A DNA stretch of 64,000 nucleotides from Phreatobacter oligotrophus (lineage in GTDB: Bacteria > Pseudomonadota > Alphaproteobacteria > Rhizobiales > Phreatobacteraceae), in NCBI RefSeq assembly GCF_003046185.1, contig NZ_PZZL01000010.1, positions 120,944 through 184,943 on the forward strand. The letters are read 5' to 3'. Below the pieces are notes generated by a model. The model made no database searches, was not told the origin of the DNA, and worked only from the letters and a program-made list of their open reading frames with translations. The position numbers and the translations under genes were made by a program. Positions within the stretch are counted from its first letter, which is position 1; each line of letters opens with the position of its first letter. This document shows positions 54,480-63,230 of this stretch, piece by piece.

Positions 54480-57293
54480 ATGCGCAATCGCGATATCGGG
54501 GATTTTGTTGCCAGGATCATCGCCCGCAACGCGATGGACAATCCGTCGGCGGCGCAGCGCTATGCCGAGCTGCTCCAGGCGTCAGACAGAAAAGGACGGG
54601 CGACGCGGGAGGCGCCGTCCGCCGTCACGCCCGACAGGTTGATCGCACTCGCCCGCTCCGCCGACCGGGCGGTCCTTGAAACCATTGTGTCCCAGGAGCG
54701 ACCCGTCTACTTCGCCACAAAGGCCGCAGCGCCCGATGGCCCAATGGGTTTCGACGTGGCGAAGGTCGCGCTAATGGGGCCGGAAGCCGAGAAGCTGGAC
54801 GCAGAGTTGAAGGCGGCCGCCGACAGGATCAATCCGGTCATCGCGCGCATCGGGCGCATTGATGTCGAGGGCATGGCGAGCATGCCCTTCGCGGGAACGG
54901 GCTGGCTGATCGACGATGGCATCATCGTTACCAACGCCCATGTGGCCTCGGTCATCGGAAAGCAAAGCGGACGGCGCTACGCGTTCAGGATCGGTGCTTC
55001 GGGGCGGCCTCTCTCCATCGAATGGAACACCGGGCATTTCGAGGCGGATCCCGAAGGAGGCTTTTCAGCTGCGATTTCCGAGATCCTCTACATCGCGCCC
55101 GAGGGCGGCCCGCATGACATCGCCTTTCTAAAGCTCGCGGCGTCCGACATTGGCGGAACGCTCGCGCCACTGCCGATCGCGACGACCCCGGCCGCCTCCG
55201 GAGACCTCGTGTGCGCCATCGGCTACCCCGCCCGAGCCCCGAAGCGGATCATTCCCGACCAGGAACTGATGAAGGCCCTGTTCCTTGGCGTCTATGACGT
55301 GAAGCGGTTGGCGCCCGGTCTCGTCGAAACGAACGGGCCAGACCTGCTCACGCATGACTGCACGACGCTCGGCGGCAATTCTGGGTCCGCTGTCGTTTCG
55401 TTGAAGCAGGGCCGCGTGGAGGCCCTGCACTTCGCCGGCGTCTACAAGTCCGAAAATCACGCAGTCCCCGCCGCTGTCCTCGCGGACTACAAGGCGCGTC
55501 GGCGCTGGACGCAGCCGCCCTTGATCGAGACATCACCACGCCCCGTGGCGGCCGCCCCCGGTGGAAGCGGGCCCGCGGTCGTCACCATCACCATTTCGGT
55601 GAACGGCGGACAGATCGGCCAGCAACCGATTGTGGCGGTGCAGGGAGGCGCGGTTCCGGGAGCGTCGCCAGCGGGTGATGTCGAGAGCGCTGTCTGCGGT
55701 TTTCTCGACCAGCGGCAGAACGGCGTCATCGCCGCCCGTGTCGGCTATGACGAGCGCGACGGACGTATCGGTGGCGACCCGTTCATAGCCGTCTCCGTAC
55801 AGCCCAACCGGTTGTATGACCTGCAGACGTCCGGCCCGCAATCCTTCAACGGTTTTCCGGTACGATATGAGGCGGCGACGTTGTCGGAGCAGGTTGAGGC
55901 GGAACCCGCGCTCGAGGCTGCGAACATCATAGCCTATGACGATGAAGCCCGCACCGGCCCCGAATTCTCCTTCGCGCCGGTGAAAGAGCACATGTCGATC
56001 CGCGCCCATCTCAGTCCGGAGTACGGGCTCGACGAGCTCGAGGGCTTCCTGACGAAGGGCGACATTAAGCGGTACGACTCGGGCATATACGAGTTCAAGG
56101 GCACCGTGATCGCGGAGTTCGTCAAGGCGAGGCTTGAGGCCGGAGCAGTGATGCATCTTTGCATCGACAACGCCAGCCTGCCGAAGACCGACGCCCACGG
56201 TACCGCTAAGGAAGGGCCGCACGATGAGCTCGAGTTCGATACGGTCGAGACATTCGCGGAATGGGTGAAGGACTATGACGGCCGTTTCACGTTCGTGAAG
56301 GTGCCGGAAGGTCGCTCCGGGCTCATCAAGAACTCCTACCATATCAAGGTGACAGTGCGCGATGACGACGTGTTCTGGCTGTCGTCGGGCAACTGGAAGA
56401 ACACCTCCAGCCAGCCCCTCGTCAGCGACCGCGAGCGTGAGCGCGCGCTGGAGGATGACTTGCCGGGCAACAGGGACTGGCACATTATCGTCAGGAGCAA
56501 GACGCTCTCCGGACGGTTCCGCAGCCATCTCCGCCAGGACTTCGCGCGATCGCGCGCGCTGATCGCTGACAGGGAGTCGGTCCTTCCGGCTTTCGACGTC
56601 ATCGCCCCGGCGGTCGTCGAGAGACCTGTCGAGGAGCGTCGGCCGCCCTCCCGCATCCTGCAACCACTCGTCCTCGATGACGTGTTCAAGATCACGCCTC
56701 TGCTCACGCCGGATCAAGAAGGGCGCGTCTTCACAGATGCCGTTCTCAAGCTCATCGGTTCGGCCAAGCATCAGCTCTGGTTCCAGATCCCGTACATCGG
56801 CATGCGCGCCGATCCGCGGGTACATCGCGGCAATATCGACGAACTGATAGATGCGCTGGTCGGCAAGCTGAAGACGCTCGATGACGCTCGGCTGATCCTC
56901 AGGACGGGAAACAGCGCGCTCAGCGACAACCGACATGTGGCCTGGTACCTGAAGTCGAAAGGCGTCGACATCGACGATTGTCTGAGGCAGCTCGACGACA
57001 CCCACACCAAGGGCATGGTGGTGGATGGTGAGCGTGTCCTGATCGGCAGCCACAACTGGAGCGGTGACGGCGTCTCGTTCAATCGCGACGCCTCCCTCGT
57101 CATCGAGGACGCGCGCGTAGCCGCGTACTACGGCGACGCCTTCCTGATCGACTGGCAGCGCGCCAACCCGGTGAAGGCCAAGCGCTTCGTCAAGGAGATG
57201 CCCGTTCTCGTTCCCGCTTCTGCAGCGGCGGAGGAAACGCCAGGCTCCTCCCGCATGAGCCTTGGGCGCTATCTGGCGATGCTCGACGACTGA
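54480..57293 (+). CDS. trypsin-like protease fused to phospholipase D-type domain
   Basis: 937-aa protein. Residues about 130-340 are trypsin-like: His154 in IVTNAHVAS, Asp213 in HDIAFLKL, Ser301 in LGGNSGSAV. A Gly/Pro linker follows (about 345-400). The C-terminal half has two HKD motifs, H621-x-K-x4-D628 (YHIKVTVRDDD, then SSGNWK) and H842-x-K-x4-D849 (THTKGMVVDGE, then GSHNWS), so a complete PLD active site can form. PLD-fold enzymes cut phospholipids or nucleic acids. A protease that could switch on a PLD effector by self-cleavage is an inference. Start at 54480 has GGAAGG upstream. No signal peptide. Confidence 0.87.
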   Translation: MRNRDIGDFVARIIARNAMDNPSAAQRYAELLQASDRKGRATREAPSAVTPDRLIALARSADRAVLETIVSQERPVYFATKAAAPDGPMGFDVAKVALMGPEAEKLDAELKAAADRINPVIARIGRIDVEGMASMPFAGTGWLIDDGIIVTNAHVASVIGKQSGRRYAFRIGASGRPLSIEWNTGHFEADPEGGFSAAISEILYIAPEGGPHDIAFLKLAASDIGGTLAPLPIATTPAASGDLVCAIGYPARAPKRIIPDQELMKALFLGVYDVKRLAPGLVETNGPDLLTHDCTTLGGNSGSAVVSLKQGRVEALHFAGVYKSENHAVPAAVLADYKARRRWTQPPLIETSPRPVAAAPGGSGPAVVTITISVNGGQIGQQPIVAVQGGAVPGASPAGDVESAVCGFLDQRQNGVIAARVGYDERDGRIGGDPFIAVSVQPNRLYDLQTSGPQSFNGFPVRYEAATLSEQVEAEPALEAANIIAYDDEARTGPEFSFAPVKEHMSIRAHLSPEYGLDELEGFLTKGDIKRYDSGIYEFKGTVIAEFVKARLEAGAVMHLCIDNASLPKTDAHGTAKEGPHDELEFDTVETFAEWVKDYDGRFTFVKVPEGRSGLIKNSYHIKVTVRDDDVFWLSSGNWKNTSSQPLVSDRERERALEDDLPGNRDWHIIVRSKTLSGRFRSHLRQDFARSRALIADRESVLPAFDVIAPAVVERPVEERRPPSRILQPLVLDDVFKITPLLTPDQEGRVFTDAVLKLIGSAKHQLWFQIPYIGMRADPRVHRGNIDELIDALVGKLKTLDDARLILRTGNSALSDNRHVAWYLKSKGVDIDDCLRQLDDTHTKGMVVDGERVLIGSHNWSGDGVSFNRDASLVIEDARVAAYYGDAFLIDWQRANPVKAKRFVKEMPVLVPASAAAEETPGSSRMSLGRYLAMLDD

Positions 57294-57315
57294 ATCCTGC
57301 TCCTTCGCCAGCGTC

Positions 57316-59769
57316 TCACCTTTCCCTTGGCGTGGATGGAGCGCTTATCCATATCTCCGGCCGCGCTGCATTGACCCTGCTTGTCGGCCGCCTCGCCATC
57401 TCGCGGCGCAGCGGCGGGCTCAGGGCCTCGATGTCGTCAGCGAGTTGGCGACCGGCCTGATCGTCGGCCGGCGCGAAGCGCACCTCGTTCAGGCCGGCCG
57501 CGTTCGATGTCCTTTCCGCCTCTGGCAAGTACCAGCCAAGCGTCTGCAGGCGGCTGCGCATAAGCTCGGCATCCACGCGCGACATCCCCGCGAACTGGAT
57601 AAACACAGTTCGGTTCAGACCAAGCTCGAAGCCGAGCTTGGCCTTCGCATTGGCAAGATGCCCCATGGCCATCGGCATGGCGGGTAGATCGTTGCGGGCG
57701 ACCGCGTTTTCGATGTCGACGATGGCGCGGCGCGCGCGGGCCCTCGGACGGCGGATATCGTCGCGATCCCACGTCGCCTCCGGCACCGCCGCCAGAACCA
57801 GTGCCAGATTCACGCGCGCATTCGCCGATAACTGGCGGAAGCTCGGCAGATCAAATAGCCCAAGAAGAGCGTCGATTACGCGTCCTTGATCTTCGGGCGG
57901 GGTCAGCCCGCCGTCACGCAGCGCGGTGATGAGCGCCTGCGTTGCGCTGCGGCGCGTGTTGAGATCGGGGTGATCCAAATCCACCACCCGCGCCACGATC
58001 TGCGCCGCGGTGTTCGAGGGCGCGTCCGGCGTCGACGCTAAAGTCCTTTCGCCATCTCCAGTCCGCAGGCCGCTCGGAAAACTCAGCGTCGTCAGTTGCT
58101 CGATTGCGGCGACCGAGGAGGTTGTGGCTTGCAGAAGCAGGCGCAAAGCGGAGGCTTCCCGCTTGTCGAGCCCCGTGGGGGATGCGAGGCCAGCCGGCAA
58201 AACATAGGCCTCGACAACCGGCCGGGCGTTCGCGCCGACACCCACCATCACGATCCAGTACGCCTGTGGCGGGTAAATCGGGGCGACCCCTGACGGGGAA
58301 ACCTTGCGGATCACCGGACCTGAGAACACGGTGACGTTCCGGCTTTCCGGACTGAAGCCGGCCATCGCGTAAAGCCGCAGCGCCTCCCAGTTCCGAATGG
58401 CGTCCGGCGTGGCGGGAACGACATTGGCGGAATAGCTCGTCTCGGCCGAAGCATCGAACGCGAGCCCATTCGCCGACGTCCGTTCCGCAGCCCCGCCCCA
58501 CGCGATCTCTTGCGGCGAAACGAGCCGCAGCGGCTGGAAGCCTGTTTGGTCGTACCAGGATTGCACTCGCTGCTCCGCCAGGTCGACCTGCCGAGTCGTC
58601 GCAACGGGTACGTTGGCCGCCGCAACGCCGAGAAGCCTGGAGCGGCAGATATTGCTCGCTGTCAGGACGGGCAGCCGCCAGACCGCGCTCATGAGCGACG
58701 AGAAGTTGTTGAAGGGAATGGCGCGGCCGCCATTCGCAAGACCGGCTTGGAAGTCGGCCCGGAACGCGGGCATCTCCAGCCCGCCGCCCGACGTTTTCTG
58801 CGCATTCGTGACGCAATCACTTGGCACATCGAGAAAATCAGTCCTGTAGCCCGTCGGCAGTGTAGCGTTCGCCATGTTCTGGCTAGTCACGCCGTTGCGA
58901 ACGGTGATCATTTGGACTGCCAGCTGCTCGCGAAGTTTGGCGTTGTCGAGCTCGGCCTGCTCGAGCTTCTCGGTTGTTTCGGACAGGCGGCGACCAAGCC
59001 TCAGCAAGTCGTCGCGGGCTTCCCGCGCATCCGCTTTGGACGATGCGACTTCGTAATTGGCTCGTTCGCTTTGTTCCTCCGCCCGTGCCCGCTGTGTGTC
59101 TGCCTTCCGCCACTGATAAATTGCGAGGGCTGCGATTGTCAGGCAGCATAAGCTGATAGCAGCAGCGATGGCGCTGAACTTGCGCTTCGCGCTCCTGGCA
59201 TGGTCGTCGCTCGCCTGAACCAGTGCGGCGACGTCTCTGTCGTCGGCGACGAACTGCCTCGCTTCGCTCAGCGCTGTGCCTTCCAGAAGGTAAGCGCTCT
59301 GCCCGTTTGCGCGCCTCCACTGCCGGGCGCGTGTACGGAAGCCCAGAAGAGCGGTCGCCTGGGCCGACGCGGATCTATCAAGGCCGTCGCGGCCTCGCGG
59401 CGACGGCTGGACAGTGCTTCCATCGTCGCGCAGATCGAGCCGGGCCGGCTCGATGATCTTCGAGTACATCTCGGAGGACTGCGTCCCCGGGCCAGCCTCT
59501 CCATCCGCATGCTTCCTCCGCAGGGCTTCTGCGGTCCAGAAGCGCGCGATACGGTTCGCGGTCGCCCGGTTCGTCGCAAGATCATCCGTCGCGGCGCAAT
59601 CCCGCGCCTCTGCGATCAATCCCGCCAGTTCCGCATTGTCCACCTGTTCGGGGGCCGGCATGTGGAGAATGTGCTTTTCGTTTAATCGGCCAAGGCGCGT
59701 AATGGCCCTGGCGCGAGCGACGTCGCCGATCTCGAAATCATCCGGCGTTGAAGAAGACTCCATCGTCAT
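57316..59769 (-). CDS. membrane-anchored coiled-coil protein with degenerate NUC-like domain
   Basis: 817-aa protein. Residues 1-195 are hydrophilic; one transmembrane helix is at about 199-219 (SAIAAAISLCCLTIAALAIY), followed by a coiled coil (222-285). Residues about 300-530 resemble the DNA/RNA non-specific endonuclease fold: GYRTDFLDV, NNFSSLMSAVWRLPVLTASN, SPQEIAWG, and VTVFSGPVIRKV. The catalytic DRGH motif expected before the AWG segment is absent; the sequence there is PLRLVSPQEIAWG, so nuclease activity is unlikely. The C-terminal end has a LytR_C-like repeat (VFIQFAGMS...EVRFAPADDQ). ATG 59769 overlaps the upstream stop (ATGA). A scaffold or substrate of the proteases is possible. 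Confidence 0.65.
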   Translation of the reverse strand: MTMESSSTPDDFEIGDVARARAITRLGRLNEKHILHMPAPEQVDNAELAGLIAEARDCAATDDLATNRATANRIARFWTAEALRRKHADGEAGPGTQSSEMYSKIIEPARLDLRDDGSTVQPSPRGRDGLDRSASAQATALLGFRTRARQWRRANGQSAYLLEGTALSEARQFVADDRDVAALVQASDDHARSAKRKFSAIAAAISLCCLTIAALAIYQWRKADTQRARAEEQSERANYEVASSKADAREARDDLLRLGRRLSETTEKLEQAELDNAKLREQLAVQMITVRNGVTSQNMANATLPTGYRTDFLDVPSDCVTNAQKTSGGGLEMPAFRADFQAGLANGGRAIPFNNFSSLMSAVWRLPVLTASNICRSRLLGVAAANVPVATTRQVDLAEQRVQSWYDQTGFQPLRLVSPQEIAWGGAAERTSANGLAFDASAETSYSANVVPATPDAIRNWEALRLYAMAGFSPESRNVTVFSGPVIRKVSPSGVAPIYPPQAYWIVMVGVGANARPVVEAYVLPAGLASPTGLDKREASALRLLLQATTSSVAAIEQLTTLSFPSGLRTGDGERTLASTPDAPSNTAAQIVARVVDLDHPDLNTRRSATQALITALRDGGLTPPEDQGRVIDALLGLFDLPSFRQLSANARVNLALVLAAVPEATWDRDDIRRPRARARRAIVDIENAVARNDLPAMPMAMGHLANAKAKLGFELGLNRTVFIQFAGMSRVDAELMRSRLQTLGWYLPEAERTSNAAGLNEVRFAPADDQAGRQLADDIEALSPPLRREMARRPTSRVNAARPEIWISAPSTPRER

Positions 59770-61076
59770 ATCCTCCTCACTGTCGTGCTGAGAGTTGCGA
59801 CAACCGGGATGAGCCTGCTGAATGCTGTCACGAACTCCTCGATCGGCTTGTCAGCCAGCAGGCGCTGCAAGCGAACCTCCTCCACCAGTTCATGACAGGC
59901 GGCTTCGAGCTGATCGATAGCCTCCGTCTCAAGCGCTGGGTCGCCGGCGTCCAGATCGAGCACGTTGTCGAAGGCGGTGGCCGCATCCTTGACCTCTCCG
60001 ATCAGGTCACGGATACCATTGTCGCCACCCGCATTGCCTCTCGTCAGCAGATCGAGGTAGTCCTCGATCTTGTAGAGCGTTCCCCAATCAGGCCTTGTGC
60101 CATTGCTCCGGAATGCTTCGCACTGCTTGAGCAGCTCCAGGAGCTCCTCCACCGTCTCCCGCCAGATGCCGAGCGAGAAGACGGCCTGCCGCCACATCAC
60201 GGACACCAGGTAGATCGGCCAGTGGAGCGATCTGTCCGCGTTGATGCTGATGACCTCGATCAGGCTGCGATAGGTTATGGCCTCCGTGGCCTTCATTACG
60301 TCATCGACGATCAACCCAAGTCCCCCTTCGAGAAGATCTCGGATCGCGACCGTCAGTCTTTGCGTTGCCAGGGCCCCTGGCGCCGCGTCCCGCCCGGCGG
60401 AGGTGGCAGCCAGTTCAGCGAGCCTGGGCTCAAGGGTCGTTCTGGTCGATCCGGGAAGATCTTTCCTGACGGCGGCGGCCACGGTCAGGACGGCATCGAT
60501 CGCAACCTTCGGCGTAGTCGCCCGAACGATCAGTTGCTCCCGTTTGTCCAGTTGATCAGCCGATGCGGACTGCAGGCGCAGAAGCTCCGAATGAAGCCTC
60601 TTCGCCGCACAGATCGTGCGGAGGAGCTGGGCGAGCTTCTGGAGGTGTCCGCCGGTGTTTATCAATTTCCTGCGAAAAGCCGGTTCCGTCGCGATCTTGC
60701 CGTCAAGGGTAGACAGCCCATCCCTGAGTTCTTGCACGGTGCGCACGAACACGCCTGTAGGGACGGGCCGGGCAAAGATCGGCTCCTCCCTCAGCAAAGC
60801 ATTGCGAATGGCGGGATCAAGCCAGACCGCATGCAGAGCGCGGCCGAGGAAATCCAAAGATGACCCCTCGTAGTGGGTGAGCGCCAGACAATCCTCGAGG
60901 CGGCTCCTCGGAGTGGCTTTCTCTCCATCGGGTATATCTTCCGGGTCCACATCGCCCGCGAACTGTTCGACCAGATTGATCAGCAAAGGCCCCTTGATCG
61001 CTTCGGCGGCGTCGTCGATGAGCTTTCTGACGAGCGGAGAGTTGCGTTTGATCGTGAGTGGAGATTGAAGCGTCAT
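59766..61076 (-). CDS. helical protein of unknown function in protease locus
   Basis: 436 aa from ATG 61076, which overlaps the stop of the trypsin gene as ATGA; its own stop overlaps the next gene likewise. I recognise no domain. It is largely alpha-helical, without membrane segments or signal peptide, with Leu-rich stretches (LAQLLRTICAAKRLHSELLR, VEELLELLKQCEAFRSNG). Tight translational coupling to genes on both sides says it works in a fixed ratio with them, perhaps as an adaptor or regulatory subunit. Confidence 0.6.
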   Translation of the reverse strand: MTLQSPLTIKRNSPLVRKLIDDAAEAIKGPLLINLVEQFAGDVDPEDIPDGEKATPRSRLEDCLALTHYEGSSLDFLGRALHAVWLDPAIRNALLREEPIFARPVPTGVFVRTVQELRDGLSTLDGKIATEPAFRRKLINTGGHLQKLAQLLRTICAAKRLHSELLRLQSASADQLDKREQLIVRATTPKVAIDAVLTVAAAVRKDLPGSTRTTLEPRLAELAATSAGRDAAPGALATQRLTVAIRDLLEGGLGLIVDDVMKATEAITYRSLIEVISINADRSLHWPIYLVSVMWRQAVFSLGIWRETVEELLELLKQCEAFRSNGTRPDWGTLYKIEDYLDLLTRGNAGGDNGIRDLIGEVKDAATAFDNVLDLDAGDPALETEAIDQLEAACHELVEEVRLQRLLADKPIEEFVTAFSRLIPVVATLSTTVRRI

Positions 61077-62062
61077 GAGAGATAGCTTTCGAAGCCTGCC
61101 TCGACGATCTTCTTGCGGATAAGCCCTACGGGAACGCCCTGGTTTGCAACCGGCGCGAGCGCGCTGCCCGTGTGTCCCATGTGGTGGAGCGCCACGAGCT
61201 TCCAGTCCATGCTGAAGCACGGCGAACCGGACGAGCCTCCCATCGTGTTCGTACGGTAGCGGAACCGCGTGTTTTCGGGGCCTGTCCAGTAAAGATTTCC
61301 ATTCTGATCGCTCAGCTCCCAGCCGATGGCTCCGCTGGTATCGAGCGCAGCCTGCACTGGCAGTCCTTGAGGATGTTGCAGGATGATGAGCGGATGGCCG
61401 GCGTTTGGCATGATGGGATTGGCGGGTATCTGAACGAAACCGCGCTCCTCCGGCGTCGGCAGCTCATCGAGCGCTGGCCTCGGTTCCGGCCGACGCAGTT
61501 GGTCCCGGTTGATGTGCAGCAGCGCGAAGTCGAGACAGTCGGGCGGCGCGCCGCCGGGCGTCCGCAGCCCTTTCTTCTCGTTGGCCCAGTAAGGGCTTGA
61601 TAGGACGATCCCGGGGTCGGAGAGTTCGACGACGGTGCCATCCCTCGCGGCACCAGCCATATCGATCGCATAATCGAAGCGGCAACGGATGGACTGGGGC
61701 GCGGCATTCTCGACGACGTGCCAGTTCGTGAGCACGGCATTCGGCCCCACGAGAAAGCCCGTCCCCCGCGCAACTTGATCGACCTCTATCTGACAGACCC
61801 TGCAGAGATTGTCGTACAGCCGCTTTGCCCAGACGCGCCCGTTAATCATGGGAATCGACGGGTTCGTGATCTTCTGCAGTTCCACGAGCTCGTGGAAGTC
61901 CTGACCAAGGCCATCCTTGGTCGGGCCGATGCTCGGCTCGGGGCCGTCTCCGTGGATCACCTTGACGCGAGCGTTCTCGACCTTTGCGAAGTCTTGGATG
62001 CGCGGACGGATACCGGCGATCGCTTCGCGCAAGTCTTGCCGCAATGGTCGGCTCCGGTACAC
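61073..62062 (-). CDS. trypsin-like serine protease, main frame
   Basis: 329 aa when read from a GTG at 62062; the frame is open back to a stop just upstream of 62110. The protease domain is at about residues 100-310: His in FLVGPNAVLTNWHVVENA, Asp in CLDFALLHIN, Ser in TNTMGGSSGSPCF. The first 60 residues (VYRSRPLRQDLREAI...) continue, in a different frame, the helical domain of the overlapping ORF 61842-62309. So the original protein was probably one polypeptide of about 410 aa. It is first of three overlapping minus-strand genes. Cytoplasmic by lack of a signal. Confidence 0.8.
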   Translation of the reverse strand: MYRSRPLRQDLREAIAGIRPRIQDFAKVENARVKVIHGDGPEPSIGPTKDGLGQDFHELVELQKITNPSIPMINGRVWAKRLYDNLCRVCQIEVDQVARGTGFLVGPNAVLTNWHVVENAAPQSIRCRFDYAIDMAGAARDGTVVELSDPGIVLSSPYWANEKKGLRTPGGAPPDCLDFALLHINRDQLRRPEPRPALDELPTPEERGFVQIPANPIMPNAGHPLIILQHPQGLPVQAALDTSGAIGWELSDQNGNLYWTGPENTRFRYRTNTMGGSSGSPCFSMDWKLVALHHMGHTGSALAPVANQGVPVGLIRKKIVEAGFESYLS

Positions 62063-62309
62063 CTCGATCAGGAACAGCTCGAGTGTTCCGGGGCTCTTCG
62101 GTCTCCTGGCTCAGCAGTCTTATGAGAAGCTTCTCGATCTGTTCGCTCTTGGCCAGATCAGTCGAGACGTAGTCGGCGTATTCCCTGCCTGTCGCCCGCT
62201 CGAACCATGAAATGAGATTCCGGCTGCTGGCCGCCTCGCCGAGCAGGGCCTTGAGCTTAACGAGAATGTCCTTTTCGTCAGTGCCCAACAAGATTCCGAT
62301 CCCCGTCAA
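61842..62309 (-). CDS. N-terminal adaptor-like part of the trypsin protein, in another frame
   Basis: The first about 70 residues from a TTG at 62309 (LLGTDEKDILVKLKALLGEA, WFERATGREYADYV, SEQIEKLLIRLLSQ) form a small helical domain resembling the effector-associated adaptor domains found before trypsin-like, caspase-like and STAND effectors. Beyond about 62093 this frame becomes Arg/Pro-rich and meaningless, while the +1 frame reads PGTLELFLIEVYRSRPLRQD and joins the trypsin ORF. The change point is at CCCC (62090-62093). Either a frameshift mutation or +1 programmed frameshifting would explain it. The exact EAD subtype is not assigned. Confidence 0.5.
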   Translation of the reverse strand: MTGIGILLGTDEKDILVKLKALLGEAASSRNLISWFERATGREYADYVSTDLAKSEQIEKLLIRLLSQETEEPRNTRAVPDRGVPEPTIAARLARSDRRYPSAHPRLRKGRERSRQGDPRRRPRAEHRPDQGWPWSGLPRARGTAEDHEPVDSHD

Positions 62310-62496
62310 CCCACTGCCGGCAGTTGCCCGACGGGAAGCAGCGCAGCTGCATTGCTCGTCATCGAGCCGATGGTTTTCCGTCGGTCGAGCTTTCTTCCGC
62401 CGAGGGACGTTGAGAATAACAAACCACGCGCGGCGTGCAATTGCTTGATCTTTCCCGAAGCGGGACGCGGGGGCGACCGTTCTTTGCGCTTTGGTT

Positions 62497-63198
62497 CTAG
62501 AACAACGTTTTCATCGCCTTGAGATTTGCGTCGATGTGTTCGCCGTAGAAAACGCCGCTGCTGTCCTTGTGTCCCTGTTTGAGTTTCTTCGTCGCCATAT
62601 CGTCTTTGGTGCGCTTCGCGCCGCGGTTTTAGGCGATGCCGAGATAGACGCTTTCGTCGTGGCTGAGGCTTGCCTTGCCGGCACCGTAGAGCGCGGTCAG
62701 CTTGCTTTTCTGCTCCGATACGCCGCGGCCGAGCGTGCCATTCCATGTCGCCCATTCGCCCTTGAGGAAGTAGTTCTGGTCCGCCGCGCTCGCCTTGAAG
62801 AACTGGATATCGTACTGAAACATCCCAAATCCGTGGCAGAACTTGTCCGGGTTCTTTGCTGGCCCTGCGTAGCCCGGGTTGATCTTCGCGATCCGCTCCA
62901 GCGCAGCCCGTGCGACCTTGAACATGTCCCTGCCGCGCGGATGCAGCTCCAGCTCCGCACGGTTCTTAGGCCAGGCTGACTTGCGCCTGGGGTAGTCGAG
63001 CGTGTCGCCCACGCACACCGCCAGCACCTCCGCGGGTGTCGCGGTCTTATACATCTTGGCCCAGATGTATTAGGTCTCCTGAATGCCGATCGCGATCACC
63101 AGCTTCTTGGGGATCGGTGTACCGGCCGGCGCGGCGTCTATGTCGGCACCAAACGTCGTGTTCATCCAGATCATCGCATCTTGTTGCTTCGTGGTCAT
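62497..63198 (-). pseudogene. lysozyme-like family pseudogene with two in-frame TAA codons
   Basis: A 233-codon frame starts at ATG 63198 (MTTKQQDAMIWMNTT; GGAGGA upstream) and ends at TAG 62497-62499. It is interrupted by TAA at 63070-63072 (after IGIQET, before YIWAKMYK) and TAA at 62629-62631 (after VYLGIA, before NRGAKRT). Otherwise the reading frame keeps its family-like sequence to the end, for example KFCHGFGMFQYDIQFF and HKDSSGVFYGEHIDANLKAM. Both flanks of each stop read as one protein, so this is a recently broken gene. I recall similar proteins of unknown or peptidoglycan-related function; the family name is uncertain. Confidence 0.7.
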
Positions 63199-63230
63199 GA
63201 TGCAATCTCCTCCAGCAATGGTTCTGTGCG

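Noticed and set aside
55533..57053. 506-aa minus-strand frame over the trypsin-PLD gene
   Set aside because: Antisense shadow; the plus strand carries the intact PLD motifs.
57316..59769. Active DNA/RNA non-specific endonuclease
   Set aside because: The DRGH catalytic motif is missing at the expected place, so I call the domain degenerate.
62306..62755. 149-aa minus-strand frame overlapping the lysozyme-like pseudogene
   Set aside because: Different frame of the same strand; Arg/Gln-rich, while the pseudogene frame shows family-like sequence.
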